NCBI RefSeq assembly: GCF_002205645.1
Contig: NZ_NIOF01000001.1
Span: 124,001-188,000 of the forward strand
Length of the DNA stretch: 64,000 nt
Direction: 5' to 3'
DNA from: Roseateles aquatilis
GTDB lineage: Bacteria > Pseudomonadota > Gammaproteobacteria > Burkholderiales > Burkholderiaceae_C
Shown here: one piece after another, positions 1 to 9,189 of the stretch
Numbering within the stretch: position 1 is the stretch's first letter
Layout of the letters: every line of letters starts with the position of its first letter
Notes under the pieces: model-generated
Databases searched by the model: none
What the model was told of the DNA's origin: nothing
Seen by the model: only the letters and a program-made list of their open reading frames with translations
Translations under genes and position numbers: made by a program

Positions 1-1607
1 ATATGCTCATGGGCCCAATCGACGATGTCCTGCTCGGTCGTCGTGCCTTTGGCCTCGGCCCGCAGCACCACAACGGCCTTGACCGTTTCGCCGCGATAGG
101 CGTCCTTGGCCGCGATGATGCAGGCCTCCTGCACGGCGGGATGGCGATAAAGCAGCATCTCGACCTCTGACGGCCAGACCTTGTAGCCGCTCGCGTTGAT
201 CATGCGCTTGAGCCGGTCGGTGATGAAGAAGTAGCCTTCCTCGTCCATTCGTCCGAGATCGCCGGTGCGGAAGAAGCGTCGGCCGTCGAGCTCGACGAAC
301 GCGGCGTCCGTCGCCTCGGGCTGACGCCAATAGCCGTGGAAGACCATCGGCCCGTGGGTGATGATTTCGCCGACCTCGCCCACCGGCAGTTCCTCCAGCG
401 TGGTCGGATCCACGATGCGCGAATCCACGCCGAAGATCGGGATGCCCAGGCACTGCAGCTTCGCGCGCTCGGGCGGATTGCCATGGCTGGGCGCGGCCGT
501 CTCGGTCAGCCCGTAGCCCTCGGCGAAGGTCAGGCCGAACTCTTCCTGCAGCCGCTCCGCCACCGCCTTGGGCATGGCCGCGCCGCCGCCGCTCAGATAG
601 CGCAGGCTGCCCAGCTGGAAGCTGCGGTAGTTGGGGCTCGCGAAGAGGTCGATGATCATCGTCGGGATGCAGGTCCAGTGCGTGACCTGATGGCGCGAGA
701 TCAGACGCCCGCACAGCTCGCGATCCCAGCGCGGCATGATCACCAGCGTCATGCCGGTGAAAACCGGCCCCAGCACGCCGTACAGCGTGCCGGTGATGTG
801 GAACATCGGCACCACCGCCAGCCCCACCGACTCCGCGCTCGCGTAGCCCCACTGGCAGCCGCCGCAGCTGTTGGACATCAGCGTCGCGTTGGTATGCATG
901 CAGCCCTTGGGCAGGCCGGTCGTGCCCGAGGTGTAGGGCAGCATCGCCAGATCGTCGGGCCCGGCGGTGTGCGGCCCGGGTGCATGTCCCGCGGCCAGCG
1001 CGTCGCGCCAGTCGGTCGCGCCGGGCGGCAGCTCGTGCCGCGCGGTCAGCCAGGCGCGCATCGGCTCGGGCGCGCCGCAGTCGGGATCGGGGCCGCCCTC
1101 GGGCAGCATCTGCCAGTACTGCGTGACCAGCACCGCTCGCGGCCGCCGCTCCACCGGCAGGCGGTCCTGGGCGGCGGCGACGATGCCCGCCAGTTCGCCG
1201 CTGCAGATCACGACCTTGGTCTCGGGGTCGGTCAGGTAATGACCGAACTCGTCCTCCCGGTTCATCGGATTGACCGGCACCACGACCGCGTCGGCGCGAT
1301 TGACCGCGTAGAAGGCGACCAGGTATTGCGGACAGTTCTGCATGAACAGCGCGACCCGGTCGCCCTTGCCCACGCCCTGCGCCTTCAGCCAGCCAGCCAG
1401 CGCCTCGGACTGCCGGCGCAACTCGCCGTAGCCGAGCGTCGCGCCGAGGAACTGCGTCGCGGCCTTGTCGCCGTAGCGCGTCGCGGCGACGTCGAGGTTG
1501 AACCACAGCGAGGTGCGGGGAATCGCGAGCCGCCGCGGCAGGCGGCTCGGCCAATGGCTGTACTGCACATCGGCGTTCTCGGGACGAGGGGTGACCACGC
1601 GCGTCAT
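1..1607 (-). CDS. AMP-forming acyl-CoA ligase (FadD-like), 3' end outside window
   Basis: This enzyme activates a fatty or other carboxylic acid to an acyl-AMP and then to acyl-CoA. Reading the minus strand from ATG 1607 gives one open frame to the window edge, about 535 residues, so only the extreme C-terminus is missing. Visible motifs are the P-loop LPYTSGTTGLPKG (near residue 220), GYGLTE, the RTGDLG hinge region and DRLKRMINASGYKVWP, all typical of the ANL superfamily and closest to long-chain acyl-CoA synthetases. An AAGGAG ribosome binding site lies about 9 bases upstream of the ATG. The substrate chain length cannot be read from sequence. The gene diverges from the molybdopterin-fold/kinase pair. 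Confidence 0.88.
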   Translation of the reverse strand, partial: MTRVVTPRPENADVQYSHWPSRLPRRLAIPRTSLWFNLDVAATRYGDKAATQFLGATLGYGELRRQSEALAGWLKAQGVGKGDRVALFMQNCPQYLVAFYAVNRADAVVVPVNPMNREDEFGHYLTDPETKVVICSGELAGIVAAAQDRLPVERRPRAVLVTQYWQMLPEGGPDPDCGAPEPMRAWLTARHELPPGATDWRDALAAGHAPGPHTAGPDDLAMLPYTSGTTGLPKGCMHTNATLMSNSCGGCQWGYASAESVGLAVVPMFHITGTLYGVLGPVFTGMTLVIMPRWDRELCGRLISRHQVTHWTCIPTMIIDLFASPNYRSFQLGSLRYLSGGGAAMPKAVAERLQEEFGLTFAEGYGLTETAAPSHGNPPERAKLQCLGIPIFGVDSRIVDPTTLEELPVGEVGEIITHGPMVFHGYWRQPEATDAAFVELDGRRFFRTGDLGRMDEEGYFFITDRLKRMINASGYKVWPSEVEMLLYRHPAVQEACIIAAKDAYRGETVKAVVVLRAEAKGTTTEQDIVDWAHEH

Positions 1608-1923
1608 CGGTGCTGTCTCCTTGCTTGTCGCGGGGCCTCAGGTGGGCCCCCGCTGTTTGGTCGGATCTTCTGCGCGGCGCCGGCCAGCGCTTGTCGCCGC
1701 AGCGACAAGGCCGCGCACGACGGGCCGCCACGCGACCGCCGGGCGCATCGTCATGGGGGTCCGGACCCCAACCGCCGACTGTGGCGCAAATCCGACTGGT
1801 GCCCCATCAATCGAGTGGTCCTGGCGAGCGTGCGCCGGTGTGCCGCGCGTAGCATTCGGGCTTTCACCCATGCCCTCCGCCCGCTGGCGCGTTCATCGCG
1901 CGGCGTGGCTCCGCTCTTCGTCC
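1608..1923. other. divergent intergenic region with a perfect inverted repeat
   Basis: This gene-free stretch separates the acyl-CoA ligase from the molybdopterin-fold gene. It holds the ligase ribosome binding site and, at 1690-1709, a perfect 8-bp inverted repeat (CTTGTCGC, 4-base loop CGCA, GCGACAAG). No T-tract follows on either strand, so a regulator site or RNA hairpin is more likely than a terminator. I see no convincing -35/-10 pair. An upstream in-frame ATG at 1870 could extend the next gene into this region. Confidence 0.4.
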
Positions 1924-2451
1924 ATGCCGACCGTGCGCCGTATTGCCCTGCTGGGCCTGCTGACCTGCCTCTTGTCGATCGGATCGCCCGCGTGGGCGCT
2001 GCTCGCCGAGCAGCCGCTGGACGCGCCTGCCGGCCCCGTCGTGCTGAGCATCGGCGGCGCGCCGCGTCACGCCAACAAGGACGGGCGGGCGGTCTTCGAC
2101 ATGGCCATGCTGGAGCGCCTGCCGCAGATCAGTTTCAGCACCCAGACGCCCTGGTATCCGGGCACCCGCAAGTTCACCGGACCGCTGCTGCGCGACGTGC
2201 TGGCGGCCGCGGGCGCGCAGGGCCAGACGATCGAGGCGCGCGCCCTGAACGACTATCGCGTCAGCATCCCCTTCGCCGACAGCCGCCAGTACGACGTCAT
2301 CGTCGCGCGCCTGATGGACGACAAGCCGATGACGGTGCGCGAGAAGGGCCCGCTGTTCCTGATCTATCCCTTCGACCGGCACGCCGAGCTGCGCACCAGC
2401 GTCCACTACGGCCGCTCCGCCTGGCAGCTCACCAGCCTGGAGCTGCGCTGA
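1924..2451 (+). CDS. secreted molybdopterin-oxidoreductase-fold protein lacking the Mo-binding Cys
   Basis: The product is about 175 residues. An N-terminal signal peptide (MPTVRRIALLGLLTC, hydrophobic core, cleavage near SPAWA) is followed by a small domain that looks like the sulfite-oxidase-type molybdopterin-binding fold (PLDAPAGPVVLSIGG, GPLLRDVLAAAG, YDVIVARLMDDKPMTVREKGP, FLIYP). The mature part contains no cysteine, so the usual Mo ligand is missing and an oxidoreductase role is doubtful. The stop is two bases before the start of the hybrid kinase, suggesting one operon and a possible role as periplasmic partner of that sensor. The start was chosen for the clean signal peptide; ATG 1870 is in frame and would add 18 residues. 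Neither has a good ribosome binding site. Confidence 0.72.
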   Translation: MPTVRRIALLGLLTCLLSIGSPAWALLAEQPLDAPAGPVVLSIGGAPRHANKDGRAVFDMAMLERLPQISFSTQTPWYPGTRKFTGPLLRDVLAAAGAQGQTIEARALNDYRVSIPFADSRQYDVIVARLMDDKPMTVREKGPLFLIYPFDRHAELRTSVHYGRSAWQLTSLELR

Positions 2452-2453
2452 GC

Positions 2454-4337
2454 ATGCGCCGGTCCCCCTCCGCGATCCTCAAGCAGCGGCGCTGGCGCGT
2501 CCTGGTGACCGCCATGGGGCTGCTGCTGGTGCTGGCGCTGGCGGGGGTCGCCTGGCTGCAGGCTCGGCAGTACCAGGCGCTGAACGGCACGCGGCGCTAC
2601 CAGGACGACTACCTCGTCTGGAGCCTGTTCCAGTTCGAGACCGAGTCCCTCAAGCTGCGCCTCGCGCTGGAGCAAGCGGCCGGGCCCAGCATGGCGGTCG
2701 ATCCGGAGCAGGTGGCGCAGCGCTACGAGATCTTCGTCAGCCGGCTCAACCTGGTCGAGAGCGAGCACGCCGCACTGGTGCTGGCCCAGCACGCCGACTA
2801 CCAGCGCACCGTCGCCCGCGCGCAGGACTTCGTCCGCTGGGCCGACGCGCTGCCGCTGAACGCCGGCTTCATCCGCGAGCATCCCGAACGGCTGGCCCAG
2901 GTGGTGGACCGCCTGGAGACGCTGGCCGAGCCGATCCGCGATCTGTCCCTGACGTCCACCCATCACGTCGCCCAGGACGTCACGCAGCGCAACGAGATCA
3001 TCCGCAAGCAGAGCCTCGTCAGCCTGGGCCTGACGGCGGCGCTGTCGGCGATGGCGTTGCTGTTCGCGGCCATCATCTACCGCCAGTTCCGCGGCCTGGA
3101 GCGCTACGGCGACAAGCAGCAGGCCCTGGCCGGACGCCTGCACGAGGCGCAGCGCGAGGCCGAATCGGCCAACCGCGCCAAGACCGTCTTCCTCGCCAAC
3201 ATGAGCCACGAACTGCGCACGCCGCTGCAGGGGCTGCTGGGCATGCTGGGGCTGATCAAGGAAGCGCCGCTGACGCCCGCACAACAGGAACAGCTGAAGG
3301 CCGCCAATGATTGCGCCCGGCATCTGCTGGCGGTGCTCGGAGACATCCTGGACGTGACGCGGATGGAGGCCGGCGGCCTGTCCATCGCGCCGGAGCCGCT
3401 GCAGCTCAGCGCGCTGATGAACGAGCTGGAGGCGCTCAGCCGGCCGCAGGCCGCGGCCAAGCGGCTGACGCTGAACTTCGGCATCGACGACGACGTCCCT
3501 CACTGGGTGCAAGCCGACCCGACGCGGCTGCGCCAGATCCTGCTCAACCTGCTCAGCAACGCGCTGAAGTTCTGCGACCGTGGTCAGGTCGGCTGCCAGC
3601 TGCGGCGCGGCATCGGCGGGCTGGGCGAGGACCTGCTGCTGTTCGACGTCAGCGACACCGGGCCCGGCATCGACGCGGCGACGCAGACGCGCCTGTTCCA
3701 GCGCTTCAGCCAGGGGGACGCGAGCACCTCGCGGCGCCACGGCGGCGCGGGCCTGGGGCTGGAGATCTCGCGGCGGCTGGCGCGCGCCATGGGCGGCGAC
3801 ATCCACGTGCAGAGCGTGCCCGGCCAGGGCGCCCGCTTCACGCTGGCGCTGCCGCTGCGCGCGGGTGCCGCGGTGCGGGCCGGCCGCGCGGGTATCGACG
3901 TCAGCACCGCCGCCGCGACGGCCGCCGACATCACCACGCCGGTGACCGGACTGCGCGTTCTGGTCAGCGAGGACAACCCCACGAACCGCATCGTCATCGA
4001 GGCAATGCTGGAGCGGCTGGGCCATCGCGCGACGCTGTGCGAGAACGGCCTGCAGGCGCTGCACGCGCTGCGGCAGCAGCCGTTCGACATCGTGCTGATG
4101 GACCTGCACACGCCGCAGATGGACGGCTTCGAGGCGACGCGGGCCATGCGGGAACTGCCCGCGCCGCGCGGCCGCCTGCCCATCGTCGCCCTCTCCGCCG
4201 ACACCTTCGAGGAATCGCGCCAACGCGCCGACGAGGCCGGCATCAGCGCCTTCGTCGCCAAGCCCGTCGAGCTGGAAACGCTGCAGGCCTGCCTGCAGTC
4301 GCTGGTGCCCCACCCTGCCCGGCCCGAAGCGGCCTGA
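2454..4337 (+). CDS. hybrid sensor histidine kinase/response regulator
   Basis: This 627-residue membrane kinase has a transmembrane helix near residues 17-36, a periplasmic input region of about 150 residues with no family I recognise, and a second helix near 188-212. Then come HisKA with the phospho-acceptor in ANMSHELRTPLQ (His252), an HATPase_c domain (LRQILLNLLSNALKF, DTGPGI, GGAGLGLEIS) and a C-terminal receiver domain with the phospho-acceptor Asp in VLMDLHTPQMDG (Asp550) and the conserved Lys in FVAKPVE. There is no Hpt domain, so phosphotransfer presumably continues to another protein. The start follows the molybdopterin-fold gene by two bases. It ends 12 bases before the convergent murB. 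The signal sensed is unknown. Confidence 0.9.
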   Translation: MRRSPSAILKQRRWRVLVTAMGLLLVLALAGVAWLQARQYQALNGTRRYQDDYLVWSLFQFETESLKLRLALEQAAGPSMAVDPEQVAQRYEIFVSRLNLVESEHAALVLAQHADYQRTVARAQDFVRWADALPLNAGFIREHPERLAQVVDRLETLAEPIRDLSLTSTHHVAQDVTQRNEIIRKQSLVSLGLTAALSAMALLFAAIIYRQFRGLERYGDKQQALAGRLHEAQREAESANRAKTVFLANMSHELRTPLQGLLGMLGLIKEAPLTPAQQEQLKAANDCARHLLAVLGDILDVTRMEAGGLSIAPEPLQLSALMNELEALSRPQAAAKRLTLNFGIDDDVPHWVQADPTRLRQILLNLLSNALKFCDRGQVGCQLRRGIGGLGEDLLLFDVSDTGPGIDAATQTRLFQRFSQGDASTSRRHGGAGLGLEISRRLARAMGGDIHVQSVPGQGARFTLALPLRAGAAVRAGRAGIDVSTAAATAADITTPVTGLRVLVSEDNPTNRIVIEAMLERLGHRATLCENGLQALHALRQQPFDIVLMDLHTPQMDGFEATRAMRELPAPRGRLPIVALSADTFEESRQRADEAGISAFVAKPVELETLQACLQSLVPHPARPEAA

Positions 4338-4349
4338 GGCAGCGCCGGA

Positions 4350-5420
4350 TCAGACGACCACCGGCTCCGGCTCCAGCCGGATGCCGAAGCGCCCGTAGAC
4401 GCTCTCCTGAATGGCGCGCGCCAGCGTCACCACCTCGGCGCCGCGCGCCTCGCCGCGATTGACCAGCACCAGCGCCTGCTTCTCGTACACGGCCGCGCCG
4501 CCAACGCTCTTGCCCTTCCAGCCGCAGGCGTCGATCAGCCAGCCGGCGGCCAGCTTGAAGTTGCCATCGGGCATCGGGTAATGAACGATGTGCGGATCGC
4601 GCGAGATGATGTCGCGGCACTGGTCCGCGGTGACGACCGGGTTCTTGAAGAAGCTGCCGGCGTTGCCGATGCGCGCGGGATCGGGCAGCTTGGCGCGGCG
4701 GATCTCGCACACCCAATCGAAGACCTGGCGCGCGTCGGGCGACGCGATGCCGGTCTCCGCCATCTTGCGTTCCAGGTCCAGATAACCGAGCTGCGGTTGC
4801 CACGGCTTCGGGCAGCGCAGGCGCACCCGGGTGATCACGCTCTTGCCGGCCAGGCCGCCGTAGCCGGTCTGCTTGAAGACGCTGTCGCGATAACCGAAGC
4901 GGCACACCGACGCCGGCAGGGTCACGCGCCGGCCGGTGGTCAGGTCGACAACATCGACGTTCTCCAACCGGTCCTTCAACTCGATGCCGTAGGCGCCGAT
5001 GTTCTGCACCGGCGCGGCGCCCACGGTGCCGGGGATCAACGCCAGGTTCTCCAGCCCCGGCACGCCCTGCGCCAGCGAGAACGCCACCGCCTCGTGCCAG
5101 GTCACGCCGGCGCCGGCTTCCACGATCCAGCAATCGGACCGCTCCTCGACGCTCAGGCCGGGGATCTCGATCTTGAGCACCACCGCGTCGACGTCGCGCG
5201 TCAGCACCAGATTCGATCCGCCGCCGAGCACGAACTTCGGCGCGCGGCCCAGTTCCGGATGGTCGACGACGCGGCGCACGTCGAGCTCCTCGCGGATGCG
5301 CACCAGGCGGCGCGCGGTCGCGGGCAGGCCGAAACTGTTGTACGGCTTCAGGTTGACGTCGGTCTCGACGAGCAGGCCATCGCGGCGCTCGGTCGGGGGG
5401 GTCGTGGGGGAGGACTGCAT
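4350..5420 (-). CDS. murB: UDP-N-acetylenolpyruvoylglucosamine reductase
   Basis: MurB reduces UDP-GlcNAc-enolpyruvate to UDP-MurNAc with NADPH and FAD, the second committed step of peptidoglycan synthesis in the cytoplasm. The 356-residue product has the FAD-binding region (FVLGGGSNLVLTRD, IPGTVGAAPVQNIGAYG) and the C-terminal catalytic region (GNAGSFFKNPVV, LAAGWLIDACGWKG, VYEKQALVLVN). The Ser in AGSFFKNP is the expected proton donor. The length and motif order match the type I (E. coli-like) enzyme. The start at ATG 5420 places the N-terminus just ahead of the FAD domain (NSFGLPATA). Confidence 0.97.
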   Translation of the reverse strand: MQSSPTTPPTERRDGLLVETDVNLKPYNSFGLPATARRLVRIREELDVRRVVDHPELGRAPKFVLGGGSNLVLTRDVDAVVLKIEIPGLSVEERSDCWIVEAGAGVTWHEAVAFSLAQGVPGLENLALIPGTVGAAPVQNIGAYGIELKDRLENVDVVDLTTGRRVTLPASVCRFGYRDSVFKQTGYGGLAGKSVITRVRLRCPKPWQPQLGYLDLERKMAETGIASPDARQVFDWVCEIRRAKLPDPARIGNAGSFFKNPVVTADQCRDIISRDPHIVHYPMPDGNFKLAAGWLIDACGWKGKSVGGAAVYEKQALVLVNRGEARGAEVVTLARAIQESVYGRFGIRLEPEPVVV

Positions 5421-5728
5421 GGCAGAATTCTCGCCCAAGATCCCCCCAAGGCAGGACCGCGCCTTCCCGCATCTCGAACCATCCCACCCGCGACAAGCAA
5501 TCCGAACAACTCGGTACCAAAACGGTTGAAGGACGGTGATGGTTGGGGACGGCAGAGCATGGGTTTTTGCGCAGGCAAAGGCCCCATGCCCTGGCGGCCA
5601 ACGCGCCACGCGCCATTGGTCGAAGGAGTGTTCGTCGAAGTAACGCCCGCGAAATAGCTCCCGTCCTTTCGACAAGCGCAAGACCCGGTCCACCGATCAA
5701 CCCTCTCAACGAGCCAAAGACAAACAAG
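5421..5728. other. murB-yajQ intergenic region with a repeat
   Basis: The divergent gap holds one copy of a dispersed repeat (5568-5603) and further sequence of similar repetitive character up to about 5690 (CCTTTCGACAAGCGCAAG). I find no additional gene and no strong promoter pair. The stretch just before yajQ is A-rich (AAAGACAAACAAG) and carries no clear Shine-Dalgarno sequence. Confidence 0.4.
5568..5603 (+). repeat. dispersed repeat, copy 1
   Basis: This segment (core GCGCAGGCAAAGGCCCCATG, then CCCTGGCGGCCAACGC) is nearly identical to 10330-10369, with three substitutions in the first 29 bases and a 3-base indel. Both copies are intergenic. It may be a small repetitive element of this lineage; only two copies are visible here. 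Confidence 0.55.
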
Positions 5729-6223
5729 ATGCCCAGCTTCGACACCGTTCTCGAACCCGACATGGTCAAGGTCCGCAACAGCGTGGACGCCAGCGCCAAG
5801 GAAATCTCCACGCGCTTCGACTTCAAGGGCACCAGCGCCTCGGTCGAATGGAAGGACAAGGAAAAGGAAATCCACGCCACCGGCGATGCCGAGTTCCAGC
5901 TCGAGCAGATCGAGGCCGTGCTGTACGCCAAGCTGACCAAGCAAGGCGTGGTGCTGGGCTTCGTGGACAAGCAGGACAAGATCGAGAAGCTGGGCGGCGA
6001 TCGCGTCAAGCAGGTCTACAAGATCAAGAACGGCCTGGAGGCGGCGGAAGCCAAGAAGGTCGTGGCCGCGATCAAGGAAAGCAAGCTCAAGGTGCAGGCC
6101 CAGATCGAGGGCGACATCGTGCGCATCACCGGCAAGGCGCTGGACGACCTGCAGGCCGCGCAGGGCGCGCTGCGCAAGGCGCTGCCGGACCTGCCGCTGA
6201 GCTTCGACAACTACCGCAAGTGA
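5729..6223 (+). CDS. yajQ: YajQ-family nucleotide-binding protein
   Basis: The 164-residue product matches YajQ across its whole length (MPSFDTVLEPDMVKVRNSVD, ISTRFDFKGTSASVEW, QGVVLGFVDKQDKIEKLGGD, LPLSFDNYRK; E. coli YajQ is 163 residues). The family has two RNP/ferredoxin-like domains. It binds nucleotides, and in Xanthomonas and Stenotrophomonas a homologue is a cyclic-di-GMP effector that partners a transcription factor. The function here is inferred from family only. The gene stands alone between murB and prsT. Confidence 0.95.
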   Translation: MPSFDTVLEPDMVKVRNSVDASAKEISTRFDFKGTSASVEWKDKEKEIHATGDAEFQLEQIEAVLYAKLTKQGVVLGFVDKQDKIEKLGGDRVKQVYKIKNGLEAAEAKKVVAAIKESKLKVQAQIEGDIVRITGKALDDLQAAQGALRKALPDLPLSFDNYRK

Positions 6224-6248
6224 CGGCCGGCGGGCTCCGGCCAGGGCC

Positions 6249-6276
6249 GCGACCGCGACCGCGACCGTGACCGACC
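6249..6276. repeat. GCGACC hexamer repeat upstream of prsT
   Basis: Three exact GCGACC units plus one GTGACC unit and a degenerate continuation lie between yajQ and prsT, about 100 bases upstream of the prsT start. The units are short enough for slippage, which would change promoter-to-start spacing but not a reading frame. Confidence 0.7.
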
Positions 6277-6370
6277 GGACCCGGACCGCCCAGCCGCCGG
6301 TCGGCGCGAGGCCACGGCGCGAGCATCGACAAAACAACGCATCCGGGACGACCCGGGACGAGGGACGGAC

Positions 6371-9175
6371 ATGAGCTCATTCCGATGGCACGCCCCGGCC
6401 GCCGCCGCGTTGCTGGCGGCCTGCGCCACGCTCGCGCACGCCGACAGCGCGAAGGCCTCGCGCTACTACGAGGACGCGCTCAAGCGCTTCGAGCGCCGCG
6501 ATGTCGACGGCGCCATCATCCAGTTGAAGAACGCGTTGCAGCAGGACGCGCGGATGCTGTCGGTGCACGTGCTGCTGGGCAAGGCGCTGCTGTCGCGCGG
6601 CGAGGCCGCCGCCGCCGAGATCGAGTTCAACGAGGCGCTGTCCCAGGGCATCAACCGGGCCGAGGTCGCCGTGCCGCTGGCGCAGGCGCTGGTGGCGCAG
6701 GGCAAGCAGATCGAGGTGTTCAAGCAGCCCTCCCTGGTGCCCGACGGCCTGCCCGATCCGGTCCGCAAGGCGCTGCTGCTGGTGCGCGCCGGCGCGGCGT
6801 CGGACATGGGCGACGCCGCGCGCGCCCAGTCGCAGATCGAGGCCGCCCGCGCGATCCCGCCCGATGACGCCGACACCTGGCTCGCCGAAGTGCCGCTGCG
6901 CCTGCGCGCGCGCCAGTTCGACAAGGCCGCCATCGCCGCCGACCGCGCGGTGCAACTGGCCCCCACCAACGGCGAGGCGCTCTATCAGCGCGCCACCGTG
7001 CCGCATGTGCAGGGCCGGATCGACGAGGCGCTGAAGGGCTACGAGCGTGCCATCGCCGCCGAGCCGCGTCATGTCGAGGCGCAACTGGCCCGCGCCGGCC
7101 TGCTGCTCGACATGAACCGCGATGCCGATGCGCTGGCGCAGGTCCAGACGCTGCTCAAGCTGGCACCGACCGAGCCACGCGTGCTCTATCTCAACGCCGT
7201 GCTGGCCGAGCGCCGCCATGACTCCGCCACCGCCAAGGCCTCGCTGACGGGCATCACCGCGCAGCTCGATCCGGTGCCCATCGACTTCATCCGCTATCGC
7301 CCGCAGGCGTTGATGCTCAACGGACTGGCGCATTACGGCCTGGGCCAGATGGAGAAGGCCAAGCCCTATCTGGAGTACGCCCAGCGTCAGACGCCCAACA
7401 GCCCGCTGTCCAAGCTGCTGGCGCAGGTCTACGTGGCCGAGCCCAACCTGGACCGTGCCGCCGACGTGCTGGAGGCCTACCTCAAGGCCTTCCCCGGCGA
7501 CGGCCAGGCGCTGGTGATGATGGCCTCGCTGCAGATGGCGCAGGGCCGCCACGCGCGCGCCGCGACGCTGATGCAGGAGGCGCTGCGGACCAAGGATGCC
7601 CCCGAGTTCCACACCGCGCTGGGCCTGTCGCTGATGCGCGGCGGCCAGTCGGGCGGCGCGGTCGATGAGCTGGAGAAAGCCTTCCAGCGCGATCCGCGCC
7701 AGAACTACGCCGGCATGGCGCTGGCCACGCTCTACCTGCGCAACGGCCAGGCGGCCAAGGCCGTCGCGGTCGCCGAGCGGCTGGTCAAGCAGGAGGCGAG
7801 CAGCCCCAACGCATGGATCATGCTCGGCGTCGCGCGACGCGCGGCCAACGACTTGAACGGCGCGCGCGAGGCCTATCAAAAGGCCAATCAGCTCGACCCC
7901 AGCCTGGCCGAACCGAAGCTGGGCCTGGTGCGCGTAGACATCGCGCAGCGGCAGTTCGACGCCGCGCAGGCGCGGCTGGATGCGCTGATCAAGATCGACG
8001 AGCGCAATGCCGACGCGCTCTACGAGCTGGCCCTGCTGAGCGAGGCCCGAGGCCAGACCGCGGACGTGCAACGCTGGCTGGCGAAGGCCGCCGACGTCAG
8101 CGGCGCGCGCAACACACGCGCCGATCAGGCGCTGGTCGCGTGGCTGCTGCGTCAGGAACAGCCCGGACCGGCGATGGAGGCCGCCAAAAAGCTGCTGGCC
8201 AAGGCCCCGGACGACCCGCAGGCGATGATCACCTACGCGCGGGCGCAACTGGCCAACCGCGACGCGCCCGGCGCGCGGGCGACGCTGACCAACGCCGCGC
8301 GGCGCTCGGGTTTCGGCCCGGACCCGCTGACCCAGATCGCCGCGTTGCAGCTCGACGCGCGCGACCTGCCCGGCGCCGCCTACAGCCTGGACAAGGCGCT
8401 GCAGGCCGCGCCGCAGCATGCCGGCGCGCTGGCGCTGTCGTCCACGGTGGCGCTGCAGCAAGGCAACGTCGCGCTGGCGGAGAAGCAGGCCCGGCAAGTC
8501 ATCCAGCAACGACCGACGCAGGCGCTGGGCTACACGTTGCTGGCCGACGTCGCCCAGGCGCGCAATCAACCGGCGCAGGCCATCGAGTCCCTGCGCAAGG
8601 CCCACGAGGTGCAGCCGTCCAGTGGCAGCCTGCTGGCGCTGATGCGGGCGCTGGGCCGGCAGGATCCGACGGGGCGCGGCGCGCAGGACCTGGCGGAACG
8701 CTGGCTCAAGACCCGCCCCACCGACGTCGCCGCCTGGAAGGCGCTGGGCGATGCCCAGGCCCGCGCCGGCGCCTACCCGGCCGCGCGGCGCAGCTACGAC
8801 GAGGCGTTGAAGCTGCGGCCGAAGGACATCGAGGCGCTCAACAACCAGGCCAGCGTCATGATCCGGCAGGGCGAAGCCGCCGCCGCGGCGCAGGTCGCCG
8901 AGAAGGCGCTGGCGCTGGACCCGCGTAACGCCGTCGTGATCGACACGGCCGGCTGGGCGCACCACCTGGCCGGCAATGCCGACCGCGGCCTGCAGTTGCT
9001 GCGCGACGCGCGCCTGCGCGAGCCCGCCAGCCCCGACATCCGCTATCACCTGGCCGCCGCGCTGGCCAAGGCCGGCCGCAAGGCGGAAGCGCGCGAGGAA
9101 TTGGACGCGGCGCTGCGCGCCAAAGGTTTCGAAAGTCACAAGGACGCGCTGGCGCTGGCCCAAACCCTCAGGTGA
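6371..9175 (+). CDS. prsT: XrtA/PEP-CTERM system TPR-repeat protein PrsT
   Basis: A 934-residue export-targeted protein built almost entirely of tetratricopeptide repeats. Family knowledge: PrsT is a TPR lipoprotein found with exosortase A (EpsH-type) polysaccharide/PEP-CTERM loci, probably acting in the periplasm on assembly of the export apparatus. The N-terminus has a signal sequence with the lipobox-like LAAC at residues 15-18, although a signal peptidase I site (LAHADS) is also possible. Repeats run from residue 28 to the end (for example YYEDALKRFERRDVDGAIIQ and AYPAARRSYDEALKLRPKDI). The length and N-terminal start of the repeats fit the family. It lies apart from the main XrtA locus but directly upstream of a PEP-CTERM gene. 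Confidence 0.88.
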   Translation: MSSFRWHAPAAAALLAACATLAHADSAKASRYYEDALKRFERRDVDGAIIQLKNALQQDARMLSVHVLLGKALLSRGEAAAAEIEFNEALSQGINRAEVAVPLAQALVAQGKQIEVFKQPSLVPDGLPDPVRKALLLVRAGAASDMGDAARAQSQIEAARAIPPDDADTWLAEVPLRLRARQFDKAAIAADRAVQLAPTNGEALYQRATVPHVQGRIDEALKGYERAIAAEPRHVEAQLARAGLLLDMNRDADALAQVQTLLKLAPTEPRVLYLNAVLAERRHDSATAKASLTGITAQLDPVPIDFIRYRPQALMLNGLAHYGLGQMEKAKPYLEYAQRQTPNSPLSKLLAQVYVAEPNLDRAADVLEAYLKAFPGDGQALVMMASLQMAQGRHARAATLMQEALRTKDAPEFHTALGLSLMRGGQSGGAVDELEKAFQRDPRQNYAGMALATLYLRNGQAAKAVAVAERLVKQEASSPNAWIMLGVARRAANDLNGAREAYQKANQLDPSLAEPKLGLVRVDIAQRQFDAAQARLDALIKIDERNADALYELALLSEARGQTADVQRWLAKAADVSGARNTRADQALVAWLLRQEQPGPAMEAAKKLLAKAPDDPQAMITYARAQLANRDAPGARATLTNAARRSGFGPDPLTQIAALQLDARDLPGAAYSLDKALQAAPQHAGALALSSTVALQQGNVALAEKQARQVIQQRPTQALGYTLLADVAQARNQPAQAIESLRKAHEVQPSSGSLLALMRALGRQDPTGRGAQDLAERWLKTRPTDVAAWKALGDAQARAGAYPAARRSYDEALKLRPKDIEALNNQASVMIRQGEAAAAAQVAEKALALDPRNAVVIDTAGWAHHLAGNADRGLQLLRDARLREPASPDIRYHLAAALAKAGRKAEAREELDAALRAKGFESHKDALALAQTLR

Positions 9176-9189
9176 GGGGCTTCGTGTCC

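Noticed and set aside
7-1731. Long Arg/Ala-rich reading frame on the minus strand over the acyl-CoA ligase
   Set aside because: It is a shifted frame of the ligase gene; the ANL motifs are read only in the frame starting at 1607.
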